NCBI GenBank assembly: GCA_902612805.1
Contig: CACMEY010000002.1
Span: forward strand, 1-64,000
Reading direction: 5' to 3'
DNA from: an uncultured Alphaproteobacteria bacterium
Lineage (GTDB): Bacteria; Pseudomonadota; Alphaproteobacteria; HIMB59; GCA-002718135
DNA length: 64,000 nt
Shown here: one piece after another, positions 40,218 through 48,821 of the stretch
Layout of the letters: each line of letters opens with the position of its first letter
Position numbering within the stretch: the first letter of the stretch is position 1
Program-made: the position numbers and the translations under genes
Notes under the pieces: generated by a model
Told to the model about the DNA's origin: nothing
The model's database searches: none
Seen by the model: only the letters and a program-made list of their open reading frames with translations

Positions 40218-41270
40218 TTAATTTGCTTTAAACTTATTAAAATATTTAGTTGATAATTTAGATTTTTTCGGAGAGTCTGCAGTATCAGCAAAAAGCATAC
40301 TTAAAGTTGCTTCATCTGGATAAATAGCAGGATCTTCAAAAATTTCAGGATCAACTAGTTCATTGGCTGCTTTATTTGGATTTGAATACCAAACATAGTT
40401 TGTAATATCAGCAGCAACTTGAGGTCTTAAAATATAATTTATAAATTTGTGTGCATTCTCAACATTTTTTGCATCAGCTGGAATAGCCATCATATCAAAC
40501 CATATTACAGTTCCTTCAGATGGAATTGAGTACCAAGCTTCTACTCCATCTGCAGCTTCATCTGCAGCTAGAAAAACATCACCTGACCAACCCATAGTTA
40601 AACAGATCTCTCCATTTGCTAAATCATCGATATATTGAGAAGAATCAAAATATCTTATGTAAGGTCTTATTTGCTGTAACATTTCAAGAGCAACCTCATA
40701 ATCTTTCTCATCCTCTGTATAAGGATCTTTTCCAACGTATTTTAAAGCGATTTCCATAACCTCTGTAGGAGCATCCAACATTGCGATTCCACAATCTGCA
40801 TATTTTGATGCAATAGCTGGATCAAACAAAATGCTCCAACTTGTAATATCATTTTCATCAACTTTATCAGTATTATAGCCAATACCTGTAGTACCATACA
40901 TATAATTTATCGAGTATTGACCTCCTGGATCATGTGCATCAATTTTTGCTAGTACATCGGGATCTAAATTACCAATGTTTGAAAGTTGAGCTTTATCAAG
41001 TTTTTGAAAAACTCCAGCCTTGATTTGGTTTTCTAAAAAAGAACCTGAAGGCACAACAATATCATAGCCAGACCCACCAGCTAAAAGTTTAGCTTCAAGA
41101 ACCTCATTGGAATCAAAAACATCATAAGTTACATCAATGCCGAATTCATTTTCAAAATTTTCAATTGTATCTTCGGCAATGTAGTCAGACCAATTGTAAA
41201 TAAATAATTCTTCTTTAGCCTGAGCTGAAAAAGAAATTAAAACTAATAGAGATATAAAATACTTAAGCAT
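40218..41270 (-). CDS. polyamine-binding periplasmic protein, PotF/PotD type
   Basis: The 350-residue protein has a Sec signal (about 1-18, cleaved near AQA) and the PotD/PotF mature start ELFIYNWSDYIAEDTIENFE. YDIVVPSGSFLE and MYGTTGIGYN also match the family, with aromatic and acidic residues that bind the amine. A strong ribosome site (AGGAGGGG) precedes the ATG. It heads the leftward transporter operon. Putrescine is the best guess given the neighbouring enzymes, but agmatine or spermidine is possible. Confidence 0.9.
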   Translation of the reverse strand: MLKYFISLLVLISFSAQAKEELFIYNWSDYIAEDTIENFENEFGIDVTYDVFDSNEVLEAKLLAGGSGYDIVVPSGSFLENQIKAGVFQKLDKAQLSNIGNLDPDVLAKIDAHDPGGQYSINYMYGTTGIGYNTDKVDENDITSWSILFDPAIASKYADCGIAMLDAPTEVMEIALKYVGKDPYTEDEKDYEVALEMLQQIRPYIRYFDSSQYIDDLANGEICLTMGWSGDVFLAADEAADGVEAWYSIPSEGTVIWFDMMAIPADAKNVENAHKFINYILRPQVAADITNYVWYSNPNKAANELVDPEIFEDPAIYPDEATLSMLFADTADSPKKSKLSTKYFNKFKAN

Positions 41271-41310
41271 TATTCCCCTCCTAAATAAAAATTACATTAA
41301 ATAAAATAAA

Positions 41311-42168
41311 TTAAAAATCGAGAATTTTTTTATATAGATCAGGCCTTCTGTCTCTAAAGTTACCCCATAATTTTCTATATTCTCTTGAAATTAACAAATC
41401 TAAAGTTGCAGTTATTATTCCCTCATCCTTATCATTCATACGATTTATTACATTTCCAAGATGATCCAATATAAAAGAATTGCCATAAAAATTTAATTCA
41501 ATATCAGCTTCGACCTCCTTCCCTATTCTATTCGAAGTTATTATAGGGATTTGATTTGCAGCAGCATGTCCTACCATTGTATTAATCCAATGATCCTTTG
41601 AATTTAATTCAGGCATATGTGGCTCAGAGCCAATTGCTGATGGATATAAAATTAAATCTGCACCTTTCAAGGTTAATATTCTCGCACATTCAGGAAACCA
41701 CTGATCCCAACAAATTGCACAGCCAACTTTTGCCAGAGGGGTGTCAAAAACCATAAAGCCTGTGTTGCCTTTTTCAAAATAATACTTCTCATTATAGCCA
41801 GGTCCTTCAGGAATGTGAGATTTATTATAAACTTCACTTATTTTACCTAAAGAATCAATCATAACTAGAGAGTTAAAAAACTTATTTTCCTTTTTTTGAA
41901 AAAAACTAATTGGTAATGAAATGTTTTTATCTTTACAAATATTAGATAATTTTTCGAACATTTGATTAGAAGGAAAATCAATTGCAAGATCAAAAAATTT
42001 ATCATTTTTTGTTGAACAAAAATAATAATCTTGAAACAATTCTTGCAGAAGTAAAATATCAACATTTTCATTTGATGCTTTTTCAACTAAACTAATTGCT
42101 TTATTTAAATTAGCGTCAAAGTCTCCTTTAATAGCCTTGAATTGTGATGTTGCTACTTTTACTTTCAT
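41311..42168 (-). CDS. aguB: N-carbamoylputrescine amidase (nitrilase family)
   Basis: The product (285 residues from the ATG at 42168) hydrolyses N-carbamoylputrescine to putrescine. The nitrilase triad is visible: Glu in LLLQELF, Lys in VYNKSHIP and Cys in GCAICWDQWFPE. FQDYYFCS and GPGYNEKYYF fit AguB. The start overlaps the agmatine deiminase stop by 4 bp; a longer in-frame start at 42195 would lie deep in that gene and is less likely. Confidence 0.93.
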   Translation of the reverse strand: MKVKVATSQFKAIKGDFDANLNKAISLVEKASNENVDILLLQELFQDYYFCSTKNDKFFDLAIDFPSNQMFEKLSNICKDKNISLPISFFQKKENKFFNSLVMIDSLGKISEVYNKSHIPEGPGYNEKYYFEKGNTGFMVFDTPLAKVGCAICWDQWFPECARILTLKGADLILYPSAIGSEPHMPELNSKDHWINTMVGHAAANQIPIITSNRIGKEVEADIELNFYGNSFILDHLGNVINRMNDKDEGIITATLDLLISREYRKLWGNFRDRRPDLYKKILDF

Positions 42169-43148
42169 ATTTTTGGTACGTTCATTGTTATACAATGAAT
42201 ATTTCCACCACCATAATTTATATTTTCTGTTTCCAACATCATAATTTCTCTATTTGGGAATAACTTTTCAAAAGTTAATTTTACCTCATTATCTTCCTTA
42301 ACATTGAATTTAGGTAAGATAATTTTATTTTTACTGAAATAGAAATTTATATATGAACTAATAATATTCTTATTATTAATCTTTTTTCTTGTAGGTAAGG
42401 GAACTTCAATTAAATCAAATGTCTGATTAGTATCTCTAAAAAATTTAATAAGGTCAGCTTTGTTTTTTTCTAATATTTCATAATTAGGATCTAATTTGTG
42501 AGTTGTGGCAATTAAATATTGATTTTTTCCTATCGGGCATAATAAATTATCGACATGACCATCTGTATCATCCTCCATTAGTCCATTTTCAAATAAAAAA
42601 ATATAATTTAAGTCAAACAAGAGCTTTAATTCTTTAATAATATATTCACTATTATGTTTTTGTTTTCTATTTTTATTAAATATTACATTTTTAGTGCTAA
42701 ATAAATTTTTTTTATCATCATAGGTTATTGCTCCTCCTTCAATAACTAAGTCAGAAATTTTTGTTGGGATATTTAAATAGTTTGAAATAAATTTTGATAT
42801 TTTATTATCATTTAAATAATCTGGATACTTGCCATAACCATTAAATTCAAAACTAATTGATTTTAATTTTTCATCTTCGATATAAAATATCGGTGCAATA
42901 TCTCGCATCCAAGAATCATCTAATTTACACTCTACAATATCTATATTTTTATGATCAGTTTTATTTTGAATTTCATTAATGTCTTCTTTATTTGATAGAA
43001 CAATAACCTGCTCAGTTTTTGCAATTTCATTAATTACATTTGCAACTTCATCTCTAGCCTTATTAATAATTTTACCATAAAGATCTTTATTACACGGCCA
43101 AGCAATCAAACAATATTGGTGTTCATGCCATTCAGGAATTAGTTTCAT
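42165..43148 (-). CDS. aguA: agmatine deiminase
   Basis: The 327-residue enzyme converts agmatine to N-carbamoylputrescine and ammonia. Guanidino-modifying motifs are seen: DDSWMRDIAPIF, the TDGHVDNLL His/Asp pair, and the nucleophile Cys in YGGGNIHCITM near the C-terminus. It is slightly shorter than bacterial AguA (about 365). The next gene is aguB, giving a full agmatine-to-putrescine route upstream of the polyamine transporter. Confidence 0.93.
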   Translation of the reverse strand: MKLIPEWHEHQYCLIAWPCNKDLYGKIINKARDEVANVINEIAKTEQVIVLSNKEDINEIQNKTDHKNIDIVECKLDDSWMRDIAPIFYIEDEKLKSISFEFNGYGKYPDYLNDNKISKFISNYLNIPTKISDLVIEGGAITYDDKKNLFSTKNVIFNKNRKQKHNSEYIIKELKLLFDLNYIFLFENGLMEDDTDGHVDNLLCPIGKNQYLIATTHKLDPNYEILEKNKADLIKFFRDTNQTFDLIEVPLPTRKKINNKNIISSYINFYFSKNKIILPKFNVKEDNEVKLTFEKLFPNREIMMLETENINYGGGNIHCITMNVPKI

Positions 43149-43176
43149 AAAATTTAAAAATATGTATAATTATTTC

Positions 43177-43740
43177 ATGTCTAAAGATGAAGTAAAATTC
43201 ACTGAAATGAAACATGGTGATAAAGAGGATTATGAACTTCTTGCTAATTTTGAAGATAAATTTATTGAAGGTACAGCTGATAGAATAGTAAGAGTGTTAG
43301 AAAGTTTAGACAATTCTTTAGGTGGCTATAAGGTATCTAGATTGGAACACTCTCTTCAAACTGCATCAAGGGCGTTACGTGAACAAGCTTCTGAAGAAAT
43401 GGTGGTGGCTTCCTTATTGCATGATATAGGTGATGAAATTGCACCTCTTAATCATTCTGAACTTGCAGCTGCAGTATTAAAACCCTTTGTATCTGAAAAG
43501 ACAAGATGGATTGTAGAACAACACGGTTTGTTTCAAGCCTACTACTATAATCATTATTATGGAAAAGATAGAAATCTAAGAGATAAATTCAAAGGTCATG
43601 AATTCTTTAAAGACACTATAGATTTTTGTGAAAAATGGGATCAAGCATCATTTGATCCAAATTATGATACAATTCCTTTAAAAGAATTTGTTCCAATGGT
43701 TCAAAGAATATTTAATAGAACACCTTATAGAAATTTATAA
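43177..43740 (+). CDS. HD-domain protein, PhnZ-like candidate diiron oxygenase
   Basis: The 187-residue protein (ATG at 43177; an ATG at 43162 is in frame) has HD-superfamily ligands in order: His in VSRLEHSLQTA, His-Asp in SLLHDIGDE, His in LNHSELAA and His in VEQHGLFQ. The VSRLEHSLQ segment resembles the PhnZ group of HD oxygenases rather than nucleotide phosphohydrolases. That likeness is from memory of the family, not a search. It is divergent from aguA and its stop abuts the convergent thioesterase gene, so it is next to both the polyamine and carnitine units. The substrate is unknown. Confidence 0.68.
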   Translation: MSKDEVKFTEMKHGDKEDYELLANFEDKFIEGTADRIVRVLESLDNSLGGYKVSRLEHSLQTASRALREQASEEMVVASLLHDIGDEIAPLNHSELAAAVLKPFVSEKTRWIVEQHGLFQAYYYNHYYGKDRNLRDKFKGHEFFKDTIDFCEKWDQASFDPNYDTIPLKEFVPMVQRIFNRTPYRNL

Positions 43741-44208
43741 TTATTTTTTTAGCTTATTGATTAGTGTCAGGTTACCTGGATCAAAGTTATTTTTATTTTC
43801 TTGAATAAATTTATCTATATCTTTTTGCTTTTCTAATTCTAATTCAGAAACTTTTCTAACATTTAAATCAACATACAAAGAACAAACCTCTGTTGTTGCT
43901 GCTCGATAACCTTCAAGTTTATGTATCATTTCTAATTTATAAATTAATCTTTTTTTATCCCTATCAAGAAATAACAAATTAATATCTACTTCATCACCCT
44001 CTTTCACTTCTTTGTCATAAGTTGTGTGTGACTCTACGGCAAAAGTAGTTTTCTTCTCTGTTTTTGCAGAAGTTTCTCCCATATTAAATTTTTGTAAAAG
44101 AACTTCCCATCCAGCATCAAAAAGATGAATATAAAATGCCAAATTCATATGACCATTGTAATCAGTCCATTCTTTTTTTACTCTTCCTGAATTTAAATAT
44201 ATCTTCAT
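43741..44208 (-). CDS. hotdog-fold thioesterase, betainyl-CoA thioesterase (CdhB) type
   Basis: The 155-residue protein has the 4HBT-type start VKKEWTDYNGHMNLAFYIHLFD and a single hotdog domain. Thioesterases of this kind stand beside carnitine dehydrogenase and the 3-dehydrocarnitine cleavage enzyme and release glycine betaine from betainyl-CoA. Here both partner genes start 43 bp away in the divergent direction, so CdhB is the likely role. The same fold acts on many acyl-CoAs. Confidence 0.75.
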   Translation of the reverse strand: MKIYLNSGRVKKEWTDYNGHMNLAFYIHLFDAGWEVLLQKFNMGETSAKTEKKTTFAVESHTTYDKEVKEGDEVDINLLFLDRDKKRLIYKLEMIHKLEGYRAATTEVCSLYVDLNVRKVSELELEKQKDIDKFIQENKNNFDPGNLTLINKLKK

Positions 44209-44250
44209 TGTTTTTCTTTATTAATTCAAAAAATATAGTAGTTTAAAATA

Positions 44251-45141
44251 ATGAATAATGAAGTAATAATTTCGTGTGCTGTAACAGGATCAGGAGATAC
44301 AGCAGGCAAACATCCTGAATTACCTATAACACCAAAACAAATTGCTGATGCTTCAATTGAAGCTGCCAAAGCGGGTGCAGCAATAGCTCATGTACATGTA
44401 AGAGAACCTGATGGCAAACCTTCTAGGAATTTAAGTTATTATAAAGAAGTGGCAGATAGAATTCGCTCATCTGAAACTGATGTAGTTTTAAATTTTACCA
44501 CAGGTATGGGCGGTGATTTTGAAGTTGGAACAGGTAAAGATCCTTTAAATCCAGTGGGCGCAAATACAGATATGATCGATGCATTAAGTAGATTAGAACA
44601 TGTTGAAGAATTATTACCTGAAATTTGTACTTTAGACTGCGGATCACTAAATTTTGGTGACTCAAACATGACATTTATTCATACACCGATACAACTAAGA
44701 GCTGCAGCAAAAAAAATGCAGGAGCTTGGAGTGAAACCAGAAATGGAAGCTTTTGAAATGGGTCATTTATGGTTTGCTAACCAACTTTATAAAGAAGGTT
44801 TAATTGATGGCCCTCCTTTTTATCAAATATGCCTTGGCATACCTTGGGGATCACCTGCAACAACGAGCGCAATGAAAGCTATGGCTGAAATGGTACCTTC
44901 TGAAGGTGTTTGGTCTGGTTTTGGAATAGGAAGATCACAAATGCCTATGGCTGCACAGGCAGTTATTTTGGGAGGAAATGTTCGTGTGGGACTTGAAGAC
45001 AATCTTTATTTAAAAAAAGGAGTTTTTGCATCAAATGCACAGTTGGTTGAAAAGGCAAGATGTATTGTTGAAGATATGGGAGCTTCTATTTTATCACCTC
45101 AACAGACTAGAGAGAAATTAAAACTAAAAAAACATTTTTAA
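44251..45141 (+). CDS. BKACE-family 3-dehydrocarnitine cleavage enzyme (CdhC) type
   Basis: The 296-residue protein is a beta-keto acid cleavage enzyme (DUF849). It has [20 protein letters not shown] at the N-terminus, [14 protein letters not shown] for the zinc ligands, FEMGHLW and [15 protein letters not shown]. In the carnitine pathway this enzyme joins 3-dehydrocarnitine and acetyl-CoA to give acetoacetate and betainyl-CoA. The choice among BKACE substrates rests on the adjacent dehydrogenase and thioesterase genes. Confidence 0.85.
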   Translation: MNNEVIISCAVTGSGDTAGKHPELPITPKQIADASIEAAKAGAAIAHVHVREPDGKPSRNLSYYKEVADRIRSSETDVVLNFTTGMGGDFEVGTGKDPLNPVGANTDMIDALSRLEHVEELLPEICTLDCGSLNFGDSNMTFIHTPIQLRAAAKKMQELGVKPEMEAFEMGHLWFANQLYKEGLIDGPPFYQICLGIPWGSPATTSAMKAMAEMVPSEGVWSGFGIGRSQMPMAAQAVILGGNVRVGLEDNLYLKKGVFASNAQLVEKARCIVEDMGASILSPQQTREKLKLKKHF

Positions 45142-45142
45142 T

Positions 45143-46063
45143 TTGAAAAATATTGCTGTCATTGGAACTGGAGTAATTGGTACTGGCTGGATACTTAGAT
45201 TTCTCGCTAATGGTATAAGAGTCAAAGCATTTGATAAAAATTCTCAGCAATTACATTTTCTAAAAGAAGAAATAACAAGAACAAACTTAATTATAAAGAA
45301 ATTATATAATACAAAAATCAATTTCAAAAATTTGGAAATCGTAGACAGTATTGAAGAAGCAGTAAAAAATGCAGATTTAATTCAGGAAAATGTACCCGAA
45401 CGATTAACTTTAAAAAAAGATGTTATAAAAAATATAAGTAAATATTCACCCTCAAATTCAATAATTGCTTCAAGTTCATCTGGTTTACTTCCATCAGATT
45501 TACAATCAAAATGTATTAATCCAAAAAGGTTAATAATAGCTCATCCATTTAACCCTGTATATATTCTCCCTTTGGTTGAAATTGTCAAAGGTAAAAAAAC
45601 TACAAATTTATATCTTAATAAAGCAAAAAAATTTTATCAAAAAATTAAAATGAACACATTATTGGTAGAAAAAGAATTACCGGGCTTTTTATCTGATAGA
45701 TTGCAAGAAGCTTTGTGGAGAGAGGGTTTACATATTATAAATGATGGATATGCTTCTACAAAAGATTTAGATGAAGCAATAACTTATGGTCCCGGTATGA
45801 GATGGGCTCTAATGGGAACTTTTTTGACATTTCACTTAGCGGGAGGAGAAATGGGTATGAAACATATGCTAGATCAGTTTGGACCAGCATTGAAGCTTCC
45901 ATGGACTAAACTTAAATCTCCAAAACTAACAAAAAAACTTAAAGAAAAAATCATTAAAGGCGCAAAAAAACAATCAAAGAATCATTCTATAAAAGATTTA
46001 AGTAACATAAGAGATAATTTCTTAATAGATTTGCTAGAATTAAAGAAAAAATATAAATTATAA
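45143..46063 (+). CDS. L-carnitine dehydrogenase (CdhA) type, 3-hydroxyacyl-CoA DH family
   Basis: The 306-residue protein has the Rossmann start IAVIGTGVIGTGWILRFLANG, the QENVPERLTLKK and IIASSSSGLLPS segments, and AHPFNPVYILPLVEIV. A C-terminal domain with GPGMRWALMGTFLTFHLAGG follows. This matches the carnitine 3-dehydrogenase branch rather than fatty-acid enzymes. The start is TTG, 1 bp after the CdhC-type gene. It would oxidise carnitine to 3-dehydrocarnitine with NAD. Confidence 0.85.
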   Translation: MKNIAVIGTGVIGTGWILRFLANGIRVKAFDKNSQQLHFLKEEITRTNLIIKKLYNTKINFKNLEIVDSIEEAVKNADLIQENVPERLTLKKDVIKNISKYSPSNSIIASSSSGLLPSDLQSKCINPKRLIIAHPFNPVYILPLVEIVKGKKTTNLYLNKAKKFYQKIKMNTLLVEKELPGFLSDRLQEALWREGLHIINDGYASTKDLDEAITYGPGMRWALMGTFLTFHLAGGEMGMKHMLDQFGPALKLPWTKLKSPKLTKKLKEKIIKGAKKQSKNHSIKDLSNIRDNFLIDLLELKKKYKL

Positions 46064-46065
46064 TT

Positions 46066-47073
46066 ATGACAATAATCTCAAAATATGTAGCTTTAAAAAA
46101 TTATATACCAACTGGGTTACCTAAAGAAGAAGATTTTGAAATTAAATCTAAAACTTTAGAATTAGATGAAACAAATAATATTCATGTTCTTAATTCATGG
46201 ATATCTGTTGATCCGTATATGAGAGCAAGGATGACAGAACGTAAAAATTATAAACCACCCTTTTTATTAGGCGAGGAAATGGAAGGTTATGCAATTGGGT
46301 CAGTCCAAAAATCAAAAGATTCACAATTTAAAGAAGGAGATGTTGTTTTCAGTAATTTTGGAATGAGAGATAACTTCGTTTGCAAAGGCGGTGATTTAAA
46401 AAAAATAAAAAATTCCAATCTTCCATTGCAAACTTATCTTGGACCTTTAGGAATGACAGGGCAAACTGCATATATTGGTCTTTTTAATCATGGGAATATA
46501 CAAAAAGGACAAAGTATTCTTGTATCTTCAGCAGGTGGAAGTGTTGGTTCAACAGTTTGTCAAATTGCAAAAAATTTAGGATGCAAAGTATATGCTAGTA
46601 CTGGATCAGATGAAAAAGTTGATTGGTTAAAAAATGAATTAAATGTTGATGTAGCATTTAATTATAAAAAAATTGATAACCTTGTTGTTCACTTAAAAGA
46701 AATTTGTCCTGAAGGATTTGACTTATACTTTGATAATGTAGGAGGTGATTTTTTAGAGTCTGCAATTTTTCGAATGAAAAATTTTGGAAGAATTATTATT
46801 TGTGGAAGAATATCCCAAATGAATTCAACTTCTGCACCTGTTGGATTAAAAAATATGGCTCACGTATTAGTAAAAAGATTAACTATAAAAGGTTTTTTAA
46901 TTTTTGATCATGAAAATGATAATGAGCCTTTTGAAACTGATATGCGAAATTGGCTATCTGAAGGAAAAATAAAGTTTAAAGAAACAATTTATGAAAATAT
47001 AGAAAATGCTCCAAAAGCATTTATAGATCTACTGAATGGTAAAAATTTAGGCAAAATGTTAGTTAAAATTTAG
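46066..47073 (+). CDS. NADP-dependent MDR oxidoreductase (CurA/PTGR-like)
   Basis: The 335-residue protein has the non-zinc medium-chain reductase layout: SVDPYMRARM near the N-terminus, LGMTGQTAYIGLF, and the nucleotide motif SSAGGSVGSTV. FDLYFDNVGGDFLE and a C-terminal NLGKMLVKI fit the CurA/leukotriene-reductase family, which reduces alpha,beta-unsaturated ketones or aldehydes. It follows the carnitine dehydrogenase gene by 2 bp, so it may act on a pathway by-product, but no specific role is known. Confidence 0.82.
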   Translation: MTIISKYVALKNYIPTGLPKEEDFEIKSKTLELDETNNIHVLNSWISVDPYMRARMTERKNYKPPFLLGEEMEGYAIGSVQKSKDSQFKEGDVVFSNFGMRDNFVCKGGDLKKIKNSNLPLQTYLGPLGMTGQTAYIGLFNHGNIQKGQSILVSSAGGSVGSTVCQIAKNLGCKVYASTGSDEKVDWLKNELNVDVAFNYKKIDNLVVHLKEICPEGFDLYFDNVGGDFLESAIFRMKNFGRIIICGRISQMNSTSAPVGLKNMAHVLVKRLTIKGFLIFDHENDNEPFETDMRNWLSEGKIKFKETIYENIENAPKAFIDLLNGKNLGKMLVKI

Positions 47074-48513
47074 CTAAATTGTAACGTATGGTGATGTCCC
47101 TCGATATTTAATATCTAATTTAAGTTCTTTATCAATTGGAGGAAAAGCTCTTTGCTGACATTCCACTCTAGGACATATCCTACAAGAAACTCCAATTGGC
47201 ATTTGTAATTTTTTATTATTTAGATCAATTCCTTCAGAATAAATTAGATCTTTAGCGTATTTCATATCACAACCTAAACCAATCGAAACAAAGCTTTTAG
47301 GCATTCCATGTTTTTCAATTCCTTTCTCAAAAGCTCTTGCGATACAAAAATATACTCGTCCATCTGGCATTTTAGATATTTGAGGATGAATTTTTCCAGG
47401 ATTTAAAAAAGCAGTATAAACATTCCATCTAGGACAAGAACCTCCATGTCTTGGTATATGAATACCAGATAAAGAAAATCGCTTTGAGACATTTCCAGCT
47501 ATATCTGTTTTTAAAAAATGAAATGGCACTCCTTCGTTTCCAGGTCTTTGAAGATTTGTTAATCTATGTGTAACTTGTTCAAAACTACAAGCATAATGAT
47601 GCATCAAAATTTCTACATCATATTTATGTAATTTAGCACTCTTTAAAAAATCGTTATAAGGCATCATAAAAGCAGCAGCATAATAATTTAGTAAAGATAG
47701 TTTAAGCAAAGGTTCTACTTCTTCTGATTCGACGTTATTATCTTTAATAACTTTATTGATAACATCATTAGCCTCTAAATAAGCAACTTGTGATGCTAAA
47801 TGAAAGTTTCTTGATGTATAAGTTAACATTTCAGAAAGATAAAAAATCTTTGAATTTTCATCAAATCTTTTAACTATTTTTTCATCTTCGTTTATGGTTA
47901 CTATTTTAACTTCAATTCCATGTTTTTCTTTAAGATAAAGTGATAATTTAGATCCAGAACCAATGTTAGGTCCAGTTTCAAGACCTATTTCTTTTCTTAG
48001 ATTTTCAGAACTTACTTCTAAATCATGAAAGTAATTTTTATTTTCTTGAAGAATATCTGAAACGATTTCTACAGGTAGTCTTGTTGGTTTTTCAATTTGA
48101 TTTGCATTTACATCCATCGTTTCAAGTCGATTTTGCATATCTTCTTTAAAACTTTTAAAAGAATCATTTATTGTTAGTAATGCTTTAGCTATGTTAGGAT
48201 TTGAACCAATAAAGTCACTTGTGTCGTGATTGGTTATCTTTAAATCATCAAAAATCTCATTGCTTAAAACATCCATTACATCTGAAAGAAGTCGTTTGCT
48301 AGATTCTGTTGAGAAGTCTTTAATTGATAAATCTAATTTATCAGCTGCTTTAATTAGTAAGGAAAGTGGTATTTTTCTTTTTCCACTTTCAATTAAATTT
48401 AAATAACTAGGAGATATGCCAATAGTTTTTGATAATTCAGCTTGTGAAAAACCTTTACTTATCCTTTGTTTTTTTAACCTTGGGCCAAAATTTATGTCAG
48501 ATTCAATATTCAT
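47074..48513 (-). CDS. short-chain fatty acyl regulator (ScfR/RamB/MccR type)
   Basis: The 479-residue regulator has an N-terminal XRE helix-turn-helix (RISKGFSQAELSKTIGISPS, about 17-36). The middle is related to IrrE-type proteins (FHLASQVAYLE, HHYACSFEQVTHRLTNLQRP). The cysteine-bearing C-terminus includes GLGCDMKYAKDL and CRICPRVECQQRAFPP. This is the ScfR/RamB/MccR family that controls acetate, propionate or glyoxylate metabolism in response to acyl-CoA. It is divergent from a small-protein gene, with paired TTTGTAAA elements at both ends of the shared gap, and is convergent with the carnitine operon. Confidence 0.87.
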   Translation of the reverse strand: MNIESDINFGPRLKKQRISKGFSQAELSKTIGISPSYLNLIESGKRKIPLSLLIKAADKLDLSIKDFSTESSKRLLSDVMDVLSNEIFDDLKITNHDTSDFIGSNPNIAKALLTINDSFKSFKEDMQNRLETMDVNANQIEKPTRLPVEIVSDILQENKNYFHDLEVSSENLRKEIGLETGPNIGSGSKLSLYLKEKHGIEVKIVTINEDEKIVKRFDENSKIFYLSEMLTYTSRNFHLASQVAYLEANDVINKVIKDNNVESEEVEPLLKLSLLNYYAAAFMMPYNDFLKSAKLHKYDVEILMHHYACSFEQVTHRLTNLQRPGNEGVPFHFLKTDIAGNVSKRFSLSGIHIPRHGGSCPRWNVYTAFLNPGKIHPQISKMPDGRVYFCIARAFEKGIEKHGMPKSFVSIGLGCDMKYAKDLIYSEGIDLNNKKLQMPIGVSCRICPRVECQQRAFPPIDKELKLDIKYRGTSPYVTI

Positions 48514-48529
48514 TTACAAAATTTACAAA
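48513..48529. promoter_or_regulatory. operator-like double TTTGTAAA site at the regulator start
   Basis: Reading leftward this is TTTGTAAATTTTGTAAA, two TTTGTAAA units in tandem, touching the first base of the regulator's start codon. A matching element lies at 48604-48620 in the opposite orientation. RamB-type regulators bind TTTGCAAA-like sequences, so these are plausible autoregulatory sites. Confidence 0.6.
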
Positions 48530-48603
48530 AATAATAAATTCAAAGTAATTTTCTTTACATTAAAACTAAGAAAAACTCTAGTTTTTTTTTATTTTATTAT
48601 GTA

Positions 48604-48620
48604 TTTGTAAAATCTGTAAA
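48604..48620. promoter_or_regulatory. operator-like double TTTGTAAA site before the small-protein gene
   Basis: The sequence TTTGTAAAATCTGTAAA ends one base before the ATG of the 59-residue gene. It mirrors the site at 48513-48529 with two mismatches. Its place at the very start of the message suggests control of a leaderless transcript. Confidence 0.6.
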
Positions 48621-48621
48621 T

Positions 48622-48801
48622 ATGAATAGTAAATTAACAGAAAATATTAATAACCAAAAAGAAAGCCTAGAGCAGAGTTCTATTGAGAATAAGGTTCTTG
48701 AAGGATCTATAGACTCAAATTATGACCTTAATCTTGCTGATGGTATCGAAGCATACTACAGCGAAAGATACGGTTGGACTCTTAGAAGAAAAACGATCTA
48801 A
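48622..48801 (+). CDS. 59-residue small protein, divergent from the ScfR-type regulator
   Basis: An open frame from ATG 48622 to TAA 48799-48801 encodes 59 residues. The N-terminal 35 are polar (Asn, Glu, Ser). The C-terminus is markedly different: DGIEAYYSERYGWTLRRKTI, aromatic and basic, and looks conserved-like. There is no ribosome site; the ATG lies next to an operator-like element, so the message may be leaderless. I do not recognise the family. The head-to-head position with the regulator suggests it is its main target or a modulator of it. Confidence 0.65.
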   Translation: MNSKLTENINNQKESLEQSSIENKVLEGSIDSNYDLNLADGIEAYYSERYGWTLRRKTI

Positions 48802-48821
48802 TTAAATTAGATTTTATCTCT

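Noticed and set aside
48416..48610. Plus-strand 64-residue open frame overlapping the regulator start
   Set aside because: It crosses the regulator's coding start and the operator-like site and has a low-complexity hydrophobic sequence; the 59-residue frame downstream is the better gene.
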